A model generated the notes under the pieces. The model saw only the letters and a program-made list of their open reading frames with translations. It did not search any database and was not told the origin of the DNA. DNA of 64,000 nt from assembly GCF_014280075.1 (NCBI RefSeq), contig NZ_CP047950.1, positions 1,674,001 through 1,738,000 on the forward strand, in the 5' to 3' direction. This document shows positions 9,122-16,793 of the stretch, piece by piece (within the stretch, counting starts at the first letter, position 1; every line of letters begins with the position of its first letter). The DNA is from Synechococcus sp. A15-62 (GTDB lineage: Bacteria > Cyanobacteriota > Cyanobacteriia > PCC-6307 > Cyanobiaceae). The position numbers were made by a program, and so were the translations under genes.

Positions 9122-9186
9122 GTAAGGGTTAAAGAGAACAATGTACTTTGAACTCTAGAGACTGGATTGATACCAGGAATTTTTTT
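9122..9186 (+). ncRNA. Candidate small RNA from the consensus promoter
   Basis: Transcription from the promoter at 9087-9115 should begin near 9122. About 40 bases later there is a CTGG/CCAG hairpin (9162-9176), then GAA and a run of seven T (9180-9186), which could end the transcript after about 65 bases. Only a five-codon ATG reading frame (9141-9158) lies inside. The stem is short, so termination there is uncertain and the transcript may instead run on as antisense to the micro-gene cluster. Confidence 0.35.
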
Positions 9187-9264
9187 GAAGATGATGTATT
9201 GAGTTACTCCGATCGTCCGTAACACTTTGTAGGTTGACAGTATCTTCGATTTTAGTTTTACCTG

Positions 9265-9396
9265 CTACGTCTTATCGAACTTATCTTTGATCAGTTGTTC
9301 AATGAGTCTTTCGTAGTTCTGACTAGGCAGTCTCATCTTTTTAATCAGTTCTCTCGCTAACACTTCTGATTTATCTGAAAGTCTAACTGTTTTCAT
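9265..9396 (-). CDS. 43-residue ribbon-helix-helix-like small protein
   Basis: ATG at 9396 follows a good GGGAGA ribosome binding site and overlaps the end of the preceding 65-residue gene by 14 bases. The product begins MKTVRLSDKSEVLARELIKK and ends IEQLIKDKFDKT. A short strand (KTVRLS) followed by two predicted helices resembles the ribbon-helix-helix fold of small repressors and antitoxins. I do not recognise a family. The coupling to its neighbours is the main argument that it is real. Confidence 0.5.
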   Translation of the reverse strand: MKTVRLSDKSEVLARELIKKMRLPSQNYERLIEQLIKDKFDKT

Positions 9397-9580
9397 CTTC
9401 GATCTCCCTGTAAACCTGTTTTAGTTCTGTTTCAAGCAGTTTCATTCTTTGTTTGTCGATCTCTTTCATCAGAAACGACACTTGATTATTCTTCTCTTCA
9501 AAATCACCATCACAGATTTCATCTAGTTTGTTGTAGAGGTAATCAATCTTTTTTCTTGTAGCGGTAGTTTCGTCTTTCAT
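9383..9580 (-). CDS. 65-residue charged coiled-coil-like small protein
   Basis: The ATG overlaps the stop of the upstream 57-residue gene as ATGA, and its 3' end overlaps the 43-residue gene. The protein is rich in Glu, Lys and Asp with no hydrophobic span (MKDETTATRKKIDYLYNKLD, then LETELKQVYREIEDENS) and looks like one long helix or a coiled coil. Function is unknown. As the middle member of three overlapping small genes it may form a complex with the flanking products. Confidence 0.5.
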   Translation of the reverse strand: MKDETTATRKKIDYLYNKLDEICDGDFEEKNNQVSFLMKEIDKQRMKLLETELKQVYREIEDENS

Positions 9581-9750
9581 AGTGCCGCTTTCAACGCATA
9601 ATATTTCTCTCTGACTAGATTCTTGTGCAGTTGAGAGTAGTTGTACCCGTAATGATCCATCAGTGAACCTTCCATCAATGACAGTCTTTCAATCTCCTGT
9701 TCCTGATAAGAAACCATTTTTTTATTGGGTTGTTGCTTTGTTGGCGTCAT
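9577..9750 (-). CDS. 57-residue small protein, first of a three-gene micro-operon
   Basis: Open frame from ATG at 9750 to TGA at 9577, starting MTPTKQQPNKKMVSYQEQEI and ending LHKNLVREKYYALKAAL. A modest AGAAAGA ribosome binding site precedes it. An internal ATG (residue 12) could also be used. The stop overlaps the next start as ATGA, which argues for translational coupling. No known family was recognised. Confidence 0.45.
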   Translation of the reverse strand: MTPTKQQPNKKMVSYQEQEIERLSLMEGSLMDHYGYNYSQLHKNLVREKYYALKAAL

Positions 9751-9822
9751 GTTGATTCTTTCTAGATGATTGATGTAGATAAGTTTTTAGGAAAAACACA
9801 AGTGGCGATAACAAATCACCTA

Positions 9823-9865
9823 AGACAACAAGAGGAGTCATATTAAAATCACCCTTTTGTTGTCT
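9823..9865. repeat. Long hairpin between divergent element genes
   Basis: AGACAACAAGAGG pairs with CCTTTTGTTGTCT (13 base pairs, one wobble) around a 17-base loop. It lies between the micro-operon start (9750) and the zinc-ribbon gene start (10009). No T run follows on either strand, so a structured leader, operator or replication/recombination site is likelier than a terminator. Confidence 0.5.
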
Positions 9866-10008
9866 ACTAGTTATACGATTGAAGTGGTTTCAGTGTTTTG
9901 ACGGTTACTCTAAACAGGACTCTTAATAAGTTTCTGAACAATACTATCTATAAGAATTCTGTCTTCCAGATATAAATACGTCAGAGAACAAACACAGAAG
10001 GGATTGAA

Positions 10009-10398
10009 ATGAGTTGGAACTTTTACACGAATGAATCAATAGAAGAACCCTTTGTTCATGATGTTGGTCGTTTCATGAATGCCATAGAGAATCCCAGGAA
10101 ATTCAATGGCAGAGTCGCTTACCAAAAAGGTGAGTGTCCAGTATGCAAAAGGAAGACAACAGTGCTGGGATTCTCACCTCGAACAAACACCTGGATGATG
10201 ACGTGTCCTGTTCAGGTCTGTGGTCTCCGAACAATGACGTTGTACAAGGCGATCAAGAGTTACTTTCCAACCCTCCAGGAGGACTGTAGACGTGCGAGAT
10301 GGACTCCAACGTATTCAGGAGACTGGTTACCGATCAGGAACAGAAAGAGGTCAGTGCCAGAGGATGATCAAGAAACAGAGACAGGTTCATGTGTTTGA
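10009..10398 (+). CDS. Small zinc-ribbon protein of the mobile element
   Basis: A 129-residue protein with a clear AAGGGA ribosome binding site. Cysteines at 43 and 46 (CPVC) and at 66 and 71 (CPVQVC) bracket a short aromatic segment and should bind one zinc, as in zinc ribbons of primases and other DNA-binding proteins. The C-terminus is basic then acidic. I do not recognise a specific family. Its 3' end overlaps the convergent serine recombinase gene by 31 bases. Confidence 0.6.
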   Translation: MSWNFYTNESIEEPFVHDVGRFMNAIENPRKFNGRVAYQKGECPVCKRKTTVLGFSPRTNTWMMTCPVQVCGLRTMTLYKAIKSYFPTLQEDCRRARWTPTYSGDWLPIRNRKRSVPEDDQETETGSCV

Positions 10399-10976
10399 AC
10401 GATGCGTTGCACCATCGATCGACTCATACCCATTGATCTAGCGATCGTTCCATACCCCTCACCAGCAGTACGTTTTTTCATCACCTCTGCTGCTTGATGT
10501 TCGGTATAGGTCTTTTTCCGACCGAATTTCACCCCACGGGACCTAGCGACTTCTCTGCCTTCAGCGGTTCTGGATTTGATCTGATCCAGTTCTTGAGACG
10601 CCGCATACCCCAGGACCGACACGATGAGCATCGTGATTTCCTTTGGCATCGCAGTGGTATCAAGACGTTTGTCGAGAGTCCTGATATGGATCCCACGTTC
10701 CAACAGGTTGCTTACCTCGTTTACCATCCCCAGGAAGGAACGAGATAAACGGGAGAGTTCAGAGATCACCAGCGTGTCTCCCTCGACCATCTCATCTAAA
10801 CAACGACGTAGTTCAGGACGGGTGTTCCAGTCACTAGTGCCTGTGATCTTGTCTCCATAGATCCGTTCGCAACCTGCACGTTCTAAGGCGAGCACCTGTC
10901 TCTCCTGATCTTGTAGGTCGGTGCTGCACCTCCACACTCCAAAAACAGTCATTGCATGGGTGTCTGTATCGGACAT
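10368..10976 (-). CDS. Serine recombinase (resolvase/invertase family)
   Basis: A 202-residue small serine recombinase. The catalytic serine is in VFGVWRCSTDLQDQERQ. The catalytic domain continues through GTSDWNTRPELRRCLDEM, DTLVISELSRLSRS and the long helix with AASQELDQIKSRTAEGRE. A C-terminal helix-turn-helix (TYTEHQAAEVMKKR, GYGTIARSMGMSRSMVQRIV) binds DNA. The frame extends upstream to 11003, but starts at 10976 or 10952 give family-typical N-termini. An inverted repeat overlaps the start region, suggesting self-regulation or a recombination site. It could resolve dimers or invert DNA for the element. Confidence 0.88.
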   Translation of the reverse strand: MSDTDTHAMTVFGVWRCSTDLQDQERQVLALERAGCERIYGDKITGTSDWNTRPELRRCLDEMVEGDTLVISELSRLSRSFLGMVNEVSNLLERGIHIRTLDKRLDTTAMPKEITMLIVSVLGYAASQELDQIKSRTAEGREVARSRGVKFGRKKTYTEHQAAEVMKKRTAGEGYGTIARSMGMSRSMVQRIVQTHEPVSVS

Positions 10977-10999
10977 TTTAATACGGCATTCCGATACAG
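10964..10999. promoter_or_regulatory. Inverted repeat at the serine recombinase start (operator or res subsite)
   Basis: CTGTATCGGA (10964-10973) and TCCGATACAG (10990-10999) are perfect inverted repeats 16 bases apart and straddle the ATG at 10976. Resolvases commonly bind such dyads and repress their own gene. Confidence 0.5.
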
Positions 11000-11003
11000 T
11001 CAC

Positions 11004-11341
11004 TTCTCTGTTGGCACGGTTAGCAAGGTGGTGTATTGGAAATCAAAAAAATCATTACAGGATCCCAATGGTTTGAACGTTCCCAACCGACTCATATGAG
11101 TCGGTCTCAAGACGACTCGGGCGACCACTCTTTTGTCCACACCAGAGAGGCGACTAGAAGACCCCCAGATAGGAATTCCAGCCGCGTCCAAGATCTATGG
11201 GTTTTGTCCTCCTGCTGCCTTCTCTGTCCCTCCTCTGTCTCCTCCTGAGGCGATATCCCCCCGACTGATCGATGGAGTGATGATCTCATTGATCTGTGGC
11301 AGAGAAACACTCCCTGAAAAGAAGAGTAGGAGGAACAAATA
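11004..11341. other. 338-base gap with a 20-bp palindrome
   Basis: No convincing gene lies between the two recombinases; short open frames here have poor starts. ACCGACTCATATGAGTCGGT at 11086-11105 is a perfect 20-bp palindrome about 110 bases upstream of the serine recombinase. It is a candidate crossover subsite or regulator site. Confidence 0.6.
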
Positions 11342-12799
11342 CTATTCTTCTGCTTGTAACTGGTCTTCTGGTTTCAAAGTCTTCTTGTGCATTCCTAGTT
11401 CATCAATATTCAATAAATTGTTGATCCGATAGTAGGTACTCTCAATTTCCGACTCGGAAGTACCACAATTGTCAGCAATAACTCTTATGCGAGTGCCATT
11501 CAAAAGATTGTGTGTGATATGTGTTGAACGTAATGAGTACAAAGTGAATCGACTGTGATCAGTAGGTTTTGTTTGTCCTTTGTAGAAATCCGTCAAAGCA
11601 GTACGAACAAGTTCCTCGTACTTCTTTCTGATCGTCTCTGAACTATAAACTCCGACTTCCCATCGGACTTCATCCAACCTTCCTTCTACCTCGAACTTCT
11701 TGATGCTTCTCTTGTCCTCCTTGTTCATGGTATGAAAAAGGGGATTCAAGAATAGACATGTGTCTTTATTCGATTGTGGCAGTAATGGAATTTCCCCTTG
11801 AAATCTCCAACGATAATTTGTGATCTCTCCACTAGCAACAATCAAGTTATGTTCTTCGATTTGTTTGTTTCTCAACTTGATGCCTTTATTTAAATGCGAT
11901 TTCACAGAGTTCAACCAATGACCATTCATCACAACAGTTCTCTTACCTCTTTTCGTCAGAGGACTTACGCGGACTAAACCCTTTAACTTGCCGTCAGGCA
12001 TCTTTCTAGTTTCGAGATCACCCAAACGCAACGTCATCGCTTCGTGAGGACGACCACCAAAGTGATACATGAAAAATATCCAGTTGTAGATCCAACGTCT
12101 CCTCCACTTCTTCAGTTCATCATCACCCTCTTTAATTTTCACCCATTCATTAAGAGCAGACTTCAGCGCTTCCCACTCTTCTGGCATGAAAGCAGGATTG
12201 GCATCCTCACGGAACTCTTTTCTATTCCGAAGTTTTTTAATGAAGGGGAATTCATTAGCATCAAGAATACTCTTCTTGACCATCCAACCCAAGAGTTCAT
12301 TCAATGTCGAGAGATCGGAATTAATCGTGGAGACAGATAAACCTGCTGTAGCAGAATTCCATTTCCCCTTTGTCTCAACTTTTCTGTAGTAAAGACCATA
12401 CTCTTCAAAACTTTCACGTTTAATATCGCCAATATTCAAAACACCAACCTTTGTGGCATAAGGAATTATCCTTTGGTGAATACGTTGAGAATATGATTTA
12501 ACAGCACTCTCTTTAATCTCCCCGATATCCGCTTGTTCCAGTTTCCATTTCAAAAACTCTTCACAGACAGTGGCGAAACGATACTTTTTATTTTTGGAAC
12601 GAAGTGGTTGATTGATTGTCGCTGCATAAACATCAAGTGCTTTGTCGTGAGCAATCTTGAGATCTGTTGTACCTAATGAAATGTTGTTGTACTTCTTGTT
12701 CCCTCTTGGAATGCGAAGCGTCAAATACTCACGATCGGCATAAGCGACGATGTGTGCACGTCCGTTCAACGTTTCCTCTTTGAACTGGATCTTGGGCAT
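11342..12799 (-). CDS. int: Tyrosine recombinase / integrase of the element
   Basis: A 485-residue tyrosine integrase placed beside the right attachment site. Counted from an upstream in-frame start at 12826, the first catalytic arginine is in FGGRPHEAMTLRLGD (259), the second in LYSLRSTHITH (433), and the nucleophile in ESTYYRINN (about 466). The usual His of HxxR is Tyr here. The N-terminal part contains a core-binding SAM-like segment. The start at MPKIQF (12799) is preferred because it leaves the TGTCCAAC repeats upstream. It should integrate the element into, and excise it from, the E2 gene. Confidence 0.9.
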   Translation of the reverse strand: MPKIQFKEETLNGRAHIVAYADREYLTLRIPRGNKKYNNISLGTTDLKIAHDKALDVYAATINQPLRSKNKKYRFATVCEEFLKWKLEQADIGEIKESAVKSYSQRIHQRIIPYATKVGVLNIGDIKRESFEEYGLYYRKVETKGKWNSATAGLSVSTINSDLSTLNELLGWMVKKSILDANEFPFIKKLRNRKEFREDANPAFMPEEWEALKSALNEWVKIKEGDDELKKWRRRWIYNWIFFMYHFGGRPHEAMTLRLGDLETRKMPDGKLKGLVRVSPLTKRGKRTVVMNGHWLNSVKSHLNKGIKLRNKQIEEHNLIVASGEITNYRWRFQGEIPLLPQSNKDTCLFLNPLFHTMNKEDKRSIKKFEVEGRLDEVRWEVGVYSSETIRKKYEELVRTALTDFYKGQTKPTDHSRFTLYSLRSTHITHNLLNGTRIRVIADNCGTSESEIESTYYRINNLLNIDELGMHKKTLKPEDQLQAEE

Positions 12800-12808
12800 C
12801 AGGGGAAG

Positions 12809-12900
12809 TGTCCAACTTCCTGCCAAACCACTCAGCAGAAAGCACCGCAGGCACTAAGTGTACCCACGGTGCGTTTCAATGTCCAACCACTGTCCAACTG
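12809..12900. repeat. Right arm-type TGTCCAAC repeats
   Basis: Three direct copies of TGTCCAAC start at 12809, 12880 and 12891, the last extended to TGTCCAACTG exactly as at 7291. They lie between the integrase start and the right attachment repeat, where arm sites and the integrase promoter would overlap. Confidence 0.5.
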
Positions 12901-12906
12901 TATAAA

Positions 12907-12917
12907 CCCTTGCAAAC
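12907..12917. repeat. Right copy of the 11-bp terminal inverted repeat
   Basis: CCCTTGCAAAC is the reverse complement of the left copy at 7268-7278. Together they would form paired integrase core sites in the circular form of the element. Confidence 0.5.
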
Positions 12918-12931
12918 ACTGACACTAGGAA

Positions 12932-12947
12932 ATGTCTGTGGTCGCCA
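12932..12947. repeat. Attachment site copy at the right end of the mobile element
   Basis: Exact second copy of the 16-bp repeat at 7243-7258, in the same orientation. The sequence beyond it (12948 on) is GC-rich again and would be the original upstream region of the E2 gene before insertion: on the minus strand a GGAG lies a few bases before TTGGCGACC. Confidence 0.85.
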
Positions 12948-13004
12948 AAACCGTCTCCGGGAGGGCAGATCAGGGGAGTTTACGAGTCAGCAGAGGCCAG
13001 CCGA

Positions 13005-13448
13005 TCAGGCTTCCTCAATCGACTGCACAACGCCATCCTTCACAACGATGGCCACCTGCATCTTCTGCACCAGGTTGTCGCCAACCTTCAGCTCACAGCT
13101 GCTCTCCAGCTGACCCTGCTCAACGATCTGGTCCATCTCCAGCTCACGCACCTGGGCCTGCTGCTGAAGCAGGTTGCGCTTCTGCTCCTCCAGCTCGGCG
13201 CGCTTGGCCGCCACCTGCTGTTGGATCTGCGCCACCTGATCCTGCACGCGGGGATCAAGGGGGTTGGCGCTCTGACGACGCACCTGGTCCACCACGTCCT
13301 GGCCTTCCTGTTCCAGCTGAGCCAGCTGTTGGTCAGCGGTGGCAATGCCATTGCTGAGCTCGCGCTCTGCTTCTTCTTTCCAGGTGGGCGTTACGACGGC
13401 GCGGACGGTGATCGGACGCTTGATCGTCAGGGAGGTGCCGTCGGACAT
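13005..13448 (-). CDS. YlqD-family protein
   Basis: A 147-residue protein matching the YlqD family shared by Firmicutes and cyanobacteria: SLTIKRPITVRAVVTPTWKE at the start, a long central coiled coil (EEQKRNLLQQQAQVRELE) and a small C-terminal domain (VGDNLVQKMQVAIVVKDGVV). Function is unknown. The start at MSDGTS is preferred over an upstream ATG seven codons earlier. Before the mobile element arrived, this gene would have lain directly upstream of E2 on the same strand. Confidence 0.8.
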   Translation of the reverse strand: MSDGTSLTIKRPITVRAVVTPTWKEEAERELSNGIATADQQLAQLEQEGQDVVDQVRRQSANPLDPRVQDQVAQIQQQVAAKRAELEEQKRNLLQQQAQVRELEMDQIVEQGQLESSCELKVGDNLVQKMQVAIVVKDGVVQSIEEA

Positions 13449-13539
13449 GGGTGCTTGGGAGACGGCCAAAGCGTGTCAGCCCTTTCACGTGGGGTCAATC
13501 ACCGGACAACCGACCACCCCCAAGCCTCCTCAGGCGCGG

Positions 13540-15453
13540 TCAACGTCCGTAAAGGCCATCGATCAAATGCTGATCGCGGCTGGTGATGCGATCACGGCGC
13601 TGCTTCAGGGTCTGGGTCAACAGACCGTTCTCAATGCTGAAGGGATCCACAAGCACCACCCCCGCCAGCCGTTCATCACCCCGGGAGCCCGACCGCTGCT
13701 TGAGCAAGCAGTTGCATTCGCGCATCAACAAGCGAAGCAGGGCCGGATCACCGGGTTGTCCGCCCAGGTCCTGCGCCACGTTCACGCCGGCTTCAGCCGC
13801 CCAGGCCACGATCGCCTCAGCACGGGGAACAATCAGGGCACCGAGCTGGCGTTCATCCTGACCCACCAGCATCACCTGCTCGATCAGGGGGCTGGCCACC
13901 AGGGCCTCTTCCAGGGGGCCGGGCTCGATGTTCTCGCCACTGCTCAACACAATCGTGTCTTTGGCCCGGCCGGTTAGGGCCACCGAACCATCCGGCAGCA
14001 GCATGCCGAGATCGCCGGTGTCAAACCATCCCGCGGCATCGAGAACCTTGGCGCTGGCCTCGGGTTTGCCGAGGTAGCCCGCCATCACCTGGGGGCCACG
14101 CACCATCACCCGCCCCCGTTGCCGGAAGCCCAGGGGCTGGCCGTTGTCGGGATCGACGATCCGGAATTCGGTCTGGGGCATCGGCAGCCCGGAGCTGCCG
14201 CGGATGTTGCGCCAGGGCCTGCGGCAACTCACCACAGGGCTGGTTTCGGTGAGGCCGTAGCCCACCAGCAGCTCAATCCCCACGGCTTCAAAAAAAGCAT
14301 CGATGTGGGGCGCGATGGCACCGCCACCACTGATCGGATAGGAGAGCTGACCACCACTGAGCTGGCGCCGCAGCTTCGGCCAGATCAATGTCGACGCCAG
14401 GGCATGCAGGGGCCAGCGCAGGGCGGCGGAGCCGCAGGCACGCAGCCGGCCGGAGGCTGACACCGGTTCCAGCAGGAGGTTGCGCGCCGTTCGCACGGCT
14501 TTGCGCTGGGCAGCGCTGTTGGCCAATGCCGCACGCAGCAGTCGCTGCCGGGAGGGGGGGAAGGTCTTAAGCACATCCTCAAATCCAGCCTGAACCGCCT
14601 CCCAAAGCCGCGGCACAGTGGCCATCGCGATCGGCCGGACCCGCGGCAGATCCTTCTTCAGTTGCTTGATGGTTGTGTAGGTCTGCGTGCAGGCGCAGGA
14701 GAGGAAGAAGTAGCTGGCACTGCGCTCGTAGGCATGCCAGATGGGCAACACACTCAGCACCGGAGCACCGGGCTCGGGATAGGCCACACAGGCCAGTGAG
14801 CTCATCTGATGCAGCAGGTTGGCGTGGGTCAACGGGACCCCTTTGGGTTGGCCAGTCGTGCCCGAGGTGTAGAGAACAGTGGCCACGGCGTCTCGCCCCC
14901 CCGCCGGGCTAACGGGATCAAGGCCGGCCCCGGACGCCAGAAACGCCTCCCAGCCCATGGCGCCCTCAGCAGGCTCCCCTTCCAGCTGAAGCACAAAACG
15001 CAGCTCAGACCGTTGGTCTGGGGGAAGGGCCAGACGACGCCACGCCTCAGCGTTCTGCACCACCAGAGCCGTTGCCTGGCAATCCGAAAGGATGTAGCGC
15101 AGCTCCTCCACTGGGGCCGAGGCTCCGCGCACGGCATCAGCGGCACCAGCACGCATCAGGCCCTGATCCGCCACCAGCCAGCGGGGGCTGTTCTCAGCAA
15201 ACAAAGCCACCACATCGCCTTCCTTCACGCCATGGCGCCGAAAGGCAGCTGCAGCGGTGGCGATGCGTTCCGCCAGTTCGCCGAAATTGAAGCGTTCGGG
15301 ATGCGCTGCATGGGGAGCATCAACGGCGGCAATCAGCCCATGGCGGTCGGCGAGCCAGGGCCATACGGCATCGACCCTCGGCAACCTCTGAACATGGGCA
15401 TGACGCTGCAGAGCGTCCGTTTCACGGGTTGTCGGGCTCCAGCTGGCCGTCAT
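13540..15453 (-). CDS. aas: Long-chain fatty acid CoA ligase / acyl-ACP synthetase
   Basis: A 637-residue AMP-forming acyl-activating enzyme. The adenylate-binding loop TVLYTSGTTGQPKGVPLTH, the GYGLTETSPVVSCR motif and the FDTGDLGMLLPDGSVALTGRAKD segment are present. The cyanobacterial homologue (Aas) recycles free fatty acids, likely onto ACP, at the membrane. The open frame extends 26 codons upstream into lipB; MTASWSPTTRE is preferred as start. It is just downstream of lipB on the same strand, so both may share a transcript. Confidence 0.85.
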   Translation of the reverse strand: MTASWSPTTRETDALQRHAHVQRLPRVDAVWPWLADRHGLIAAVDAPHAAHPERFNFGELAERIATAAAAFRRHGVKEGDVVALFAENSPRWLVADQGLMRAGAADAVRGASAPVEELRYILSDCQATALVVQNAEAWRRLALPPDQRSELRFVLQLEGEPAEGAMGWEAFLASGAGLDPVSPAGGRDAVATVLYTSGTTGQPKGVPLTHANLLHQMSSLACVAYPEPGAPVLSVLPIWHAYERSASYFFLSCACTQTYTTIKQLKKDLPRVRPIAMATVPRLWEAVQAGFEDVLKTFPPSRQRLLRAALANSAAQRKAVRTARNLLLEPVSASGRLRACGSAALRWPLHALASTLIWPKLRRQLSGGQLSYPISGGGAIAPHIDAFFEAVGIELLVGYGLTETSPVVSCRRPWRNIRGSSGLPMPQTEFRIVDPDNGQPLGFRQRGRVMVRGPQVMAGYLGKPEASAKVLDAAGWFDTGDLGMLLPDGSVALTGRAKDTIVLSSGENIEPGPLEEALVASPLIEQVMLVGQDERQLGALIVPRAEAIVAWAAEAGVNVAQDLGGQPGDPALLRLLMRECNCLLKQRSGSRGDERLAGVVLVDPFSIENGLLTQTLKQRRDRITSRDQHLIDGLYGR

Positions 15454-15481
15454 CCGAGGCAGGGGTTCAAACAGCTCAGGT

Positions 15482-16180
15482 TTATCTCGCTTCCTCCTCC
15501 CAGACCAGAGCGAAACGATGGGCCAGGGCATGCCGAAGCAGCGGCTGCACCTCAGCCGACGTCAGCCCTGGCAACCAGTCCGCAAGCCGCCCGACCTCAC
15601 GACCGGTGAGCCCACAGGGGGTGACCTGCTCAAACCCCTGCATCGAACAATCAACGTTCAGGGCGAGGCCGTGCTGGGTGATCCAGCGGCGACAGCCCAC
15701 ACCGATGGCGGCGACCTTGCGGTTGTCCAACCAGAGGCCGGTCAACCCCGGCAGACGCTGACCCTCCAGGCCCAACTCCGCCAGAACATCCAGAACGACT
15801 TGTTCGAGCTGGCGCAGATACCAGTGCAAATCGGGGGTGCGGCGCTTTAGGTCCAACACCGGGTAGGCCACCAGTTGGCCGGGCAGGTGATGGGTCACCT
15901 CCCCACCCCGATCGATCCGGTACAGGGGTGCCGGTGGCTCAGCGGGATCGAAATGCAGGTGCTCCTCGCTGGCGCCACGGCCGAGGGTGTAGCAGGTCTG
16001 GTGCTGCAGGATCCAGACCGCCTCCCGAGCCGATGGATCGGCCAGAAGGCTGCTCTGCCAGCGCTGTTGCGCCGACCAGGCGGCATCGAATCGAACCGGA
16101 TCACCGGGCTCGAAAAGAAATGCACGCTGGGGGTGGGCCGAATCGTGCGCCGTATCTAGCTTGCCGATAACAACCGGCAC
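15482..16180 (-). CDS. lipB: Octanoyl-[ACP]:protein N-octanoyltransferase LipB
   Basis: A 232-residue enzyme that moves octanoate from ACP to lipoyl domains, the first step of lipoate assembly on proteins such as the E2 encoded nearby. Family motifs: [38 protein letters not shown], the catalytic Lys in RKVAAIGV and catalytic Cys in QVTPCGLTG. The only in-frame start in the right place is GTG at 16180, eleven bases from the divergent hpf gene, so promoter signals overlap the coding regions. Confidence 0.95.
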   Translation of the reverse strand: MPVVIGKLDTAHDSAHPQRAFLFEPGDPVRFDAAWSAQQRWQSSLLADPSAREAVWILQHQTCYTLGRGASEEHLHFDPAEPPAPLYRIDRGGEVTHHLPGQLVAYPVLDLKRRTPDLHWYLRQLEQVVLDVLAELGLEGQRLPGLTGLWLDNRKVAAIGVGCRRWITQHGLALNVDCSMQGFEQVTPCGLTGREVGRLADWLPGLTSAEVQPLLRHALAHRFALVWEEEAR

Positions 16181-16191
16181 AGGAGTGAGGC

Positions 16192-16779
16192 ATGAAGTTG
16201 CTGATCCATGGTCGCAACCTCGAGATCACGCCGGCGTTGCGGGATTACACCCAAACCAAATTGGAACGGGCCACATCGCACTTCGGTGATGCTGTTCGCG
16301 AGGCCGACGTCCATCTCTCCGTGGCCCGCAATCCCCGTGTGCCTCAACAGACCGCCGAGGTGACGGTCTTTGCCAACGGCACGGTGATCCGCGCCCAGGA
16401 ACGCAGTGAAAACCTCTACGCCAGCATCGATCTGGCCGCCGGGAAACTGGCCCGCCAACTGCGCCGCTGGAAGGAACGCCACAGCGATCACCACCACAGC
16501 CACGGCCACAGCGCCAGCCACACCCCCAGCACGGATGTGGTCAACGATGCATCCCCCGTTGAAGCCTCCCTTTTGCACGGGCGTGAGGCGGAACTGCCGG
16601 ATCCGGGTGTGCGACGCAAATATTTCGCCATGCCGCCCATGGAACTGGAGGAAGCACGCCGCCAATTGGATCTGATCGACCACGACTTCTACCTGTTCCG
16701 TGAGAAGGAGAGCGATCAGCTGCAGGTGATCTACCGCCGCAACCACGGGGGGTATGGGGTGATTCAGGCTCGTGACTGA
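16192..16779 (+). CDS. hpf: Ribosome hibernation promoting factor, long form (LrtA)
   Basis: A 195-residue long-form hibernation factor that dimerises idle 70S ribosomes. The N-terminal domain (residues 1-95, [20 protein letters not shown] to [12 protein letters not shown]) is followed by a His-rich linker ([15 protein letters not shown]) and the C-terminal dimerisation domain ([20 protein letters not shown] to [14 protein letters not shown]). The cyanobacterial gene is known as lrtA, light-repressed transcript. The GGAG ribosome binding site sits in the 11-base gap to divergent lipB. Confidence 0.95.
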   Translation: MKLLIHGRNLEITPALRDYTQTKLERATSHFGDAVREADVHLSVARNPRVPQQTAEVTVFANGTVIRAQERSENLYASIDLAAGKLARQLRRWKERHSDHHHSHGHSASHTPSTDVVNDASPVEASLLHGREAELPDPGVRRKYFAMPPMELEEARRQLDLIDHDFYLFREKESDQLQVIYRRNHGGYGVIQARD

Positions 16780-16793
16780 CCTCCCGGCCCGCC

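Larger units (their letters stand above)
7259..12931. mobile_element. Integrative element inserted in the 5' end of the E2 gene
   Basis: About 5.7 kb, visibly AT-richer than both flanks and bounded by a perfect 16-bp direct repeat. It holds a DruA-like gene, a sulfotransferase-like gene, a cluster of three tiny overlapping genes, a zinc-ribbon gene, a serine recombinase and, next to the right end, a tyrosine integrase transcribed inward. No capsid, terminase or replication gene was recognised, so it is not a complete phage. It may be a satellite, genomic islet or cargo element mobilised by its own integrase. The target is a protein-coding gene rather than a tRNA gene. Confidence 0.85.

Noticed and set aside
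11036-11432. Short plus-strand frames between the two recombinases
   Set aside because: No ribosome binding sites, no recognisable composition, and they overlap the palindromic non-coding region.
7243-12947. tRNA gene as integration target
   Set aside because: No cloverleaf or tRNA-like sequence at either repeat; the target is plainly the E2 coding start.
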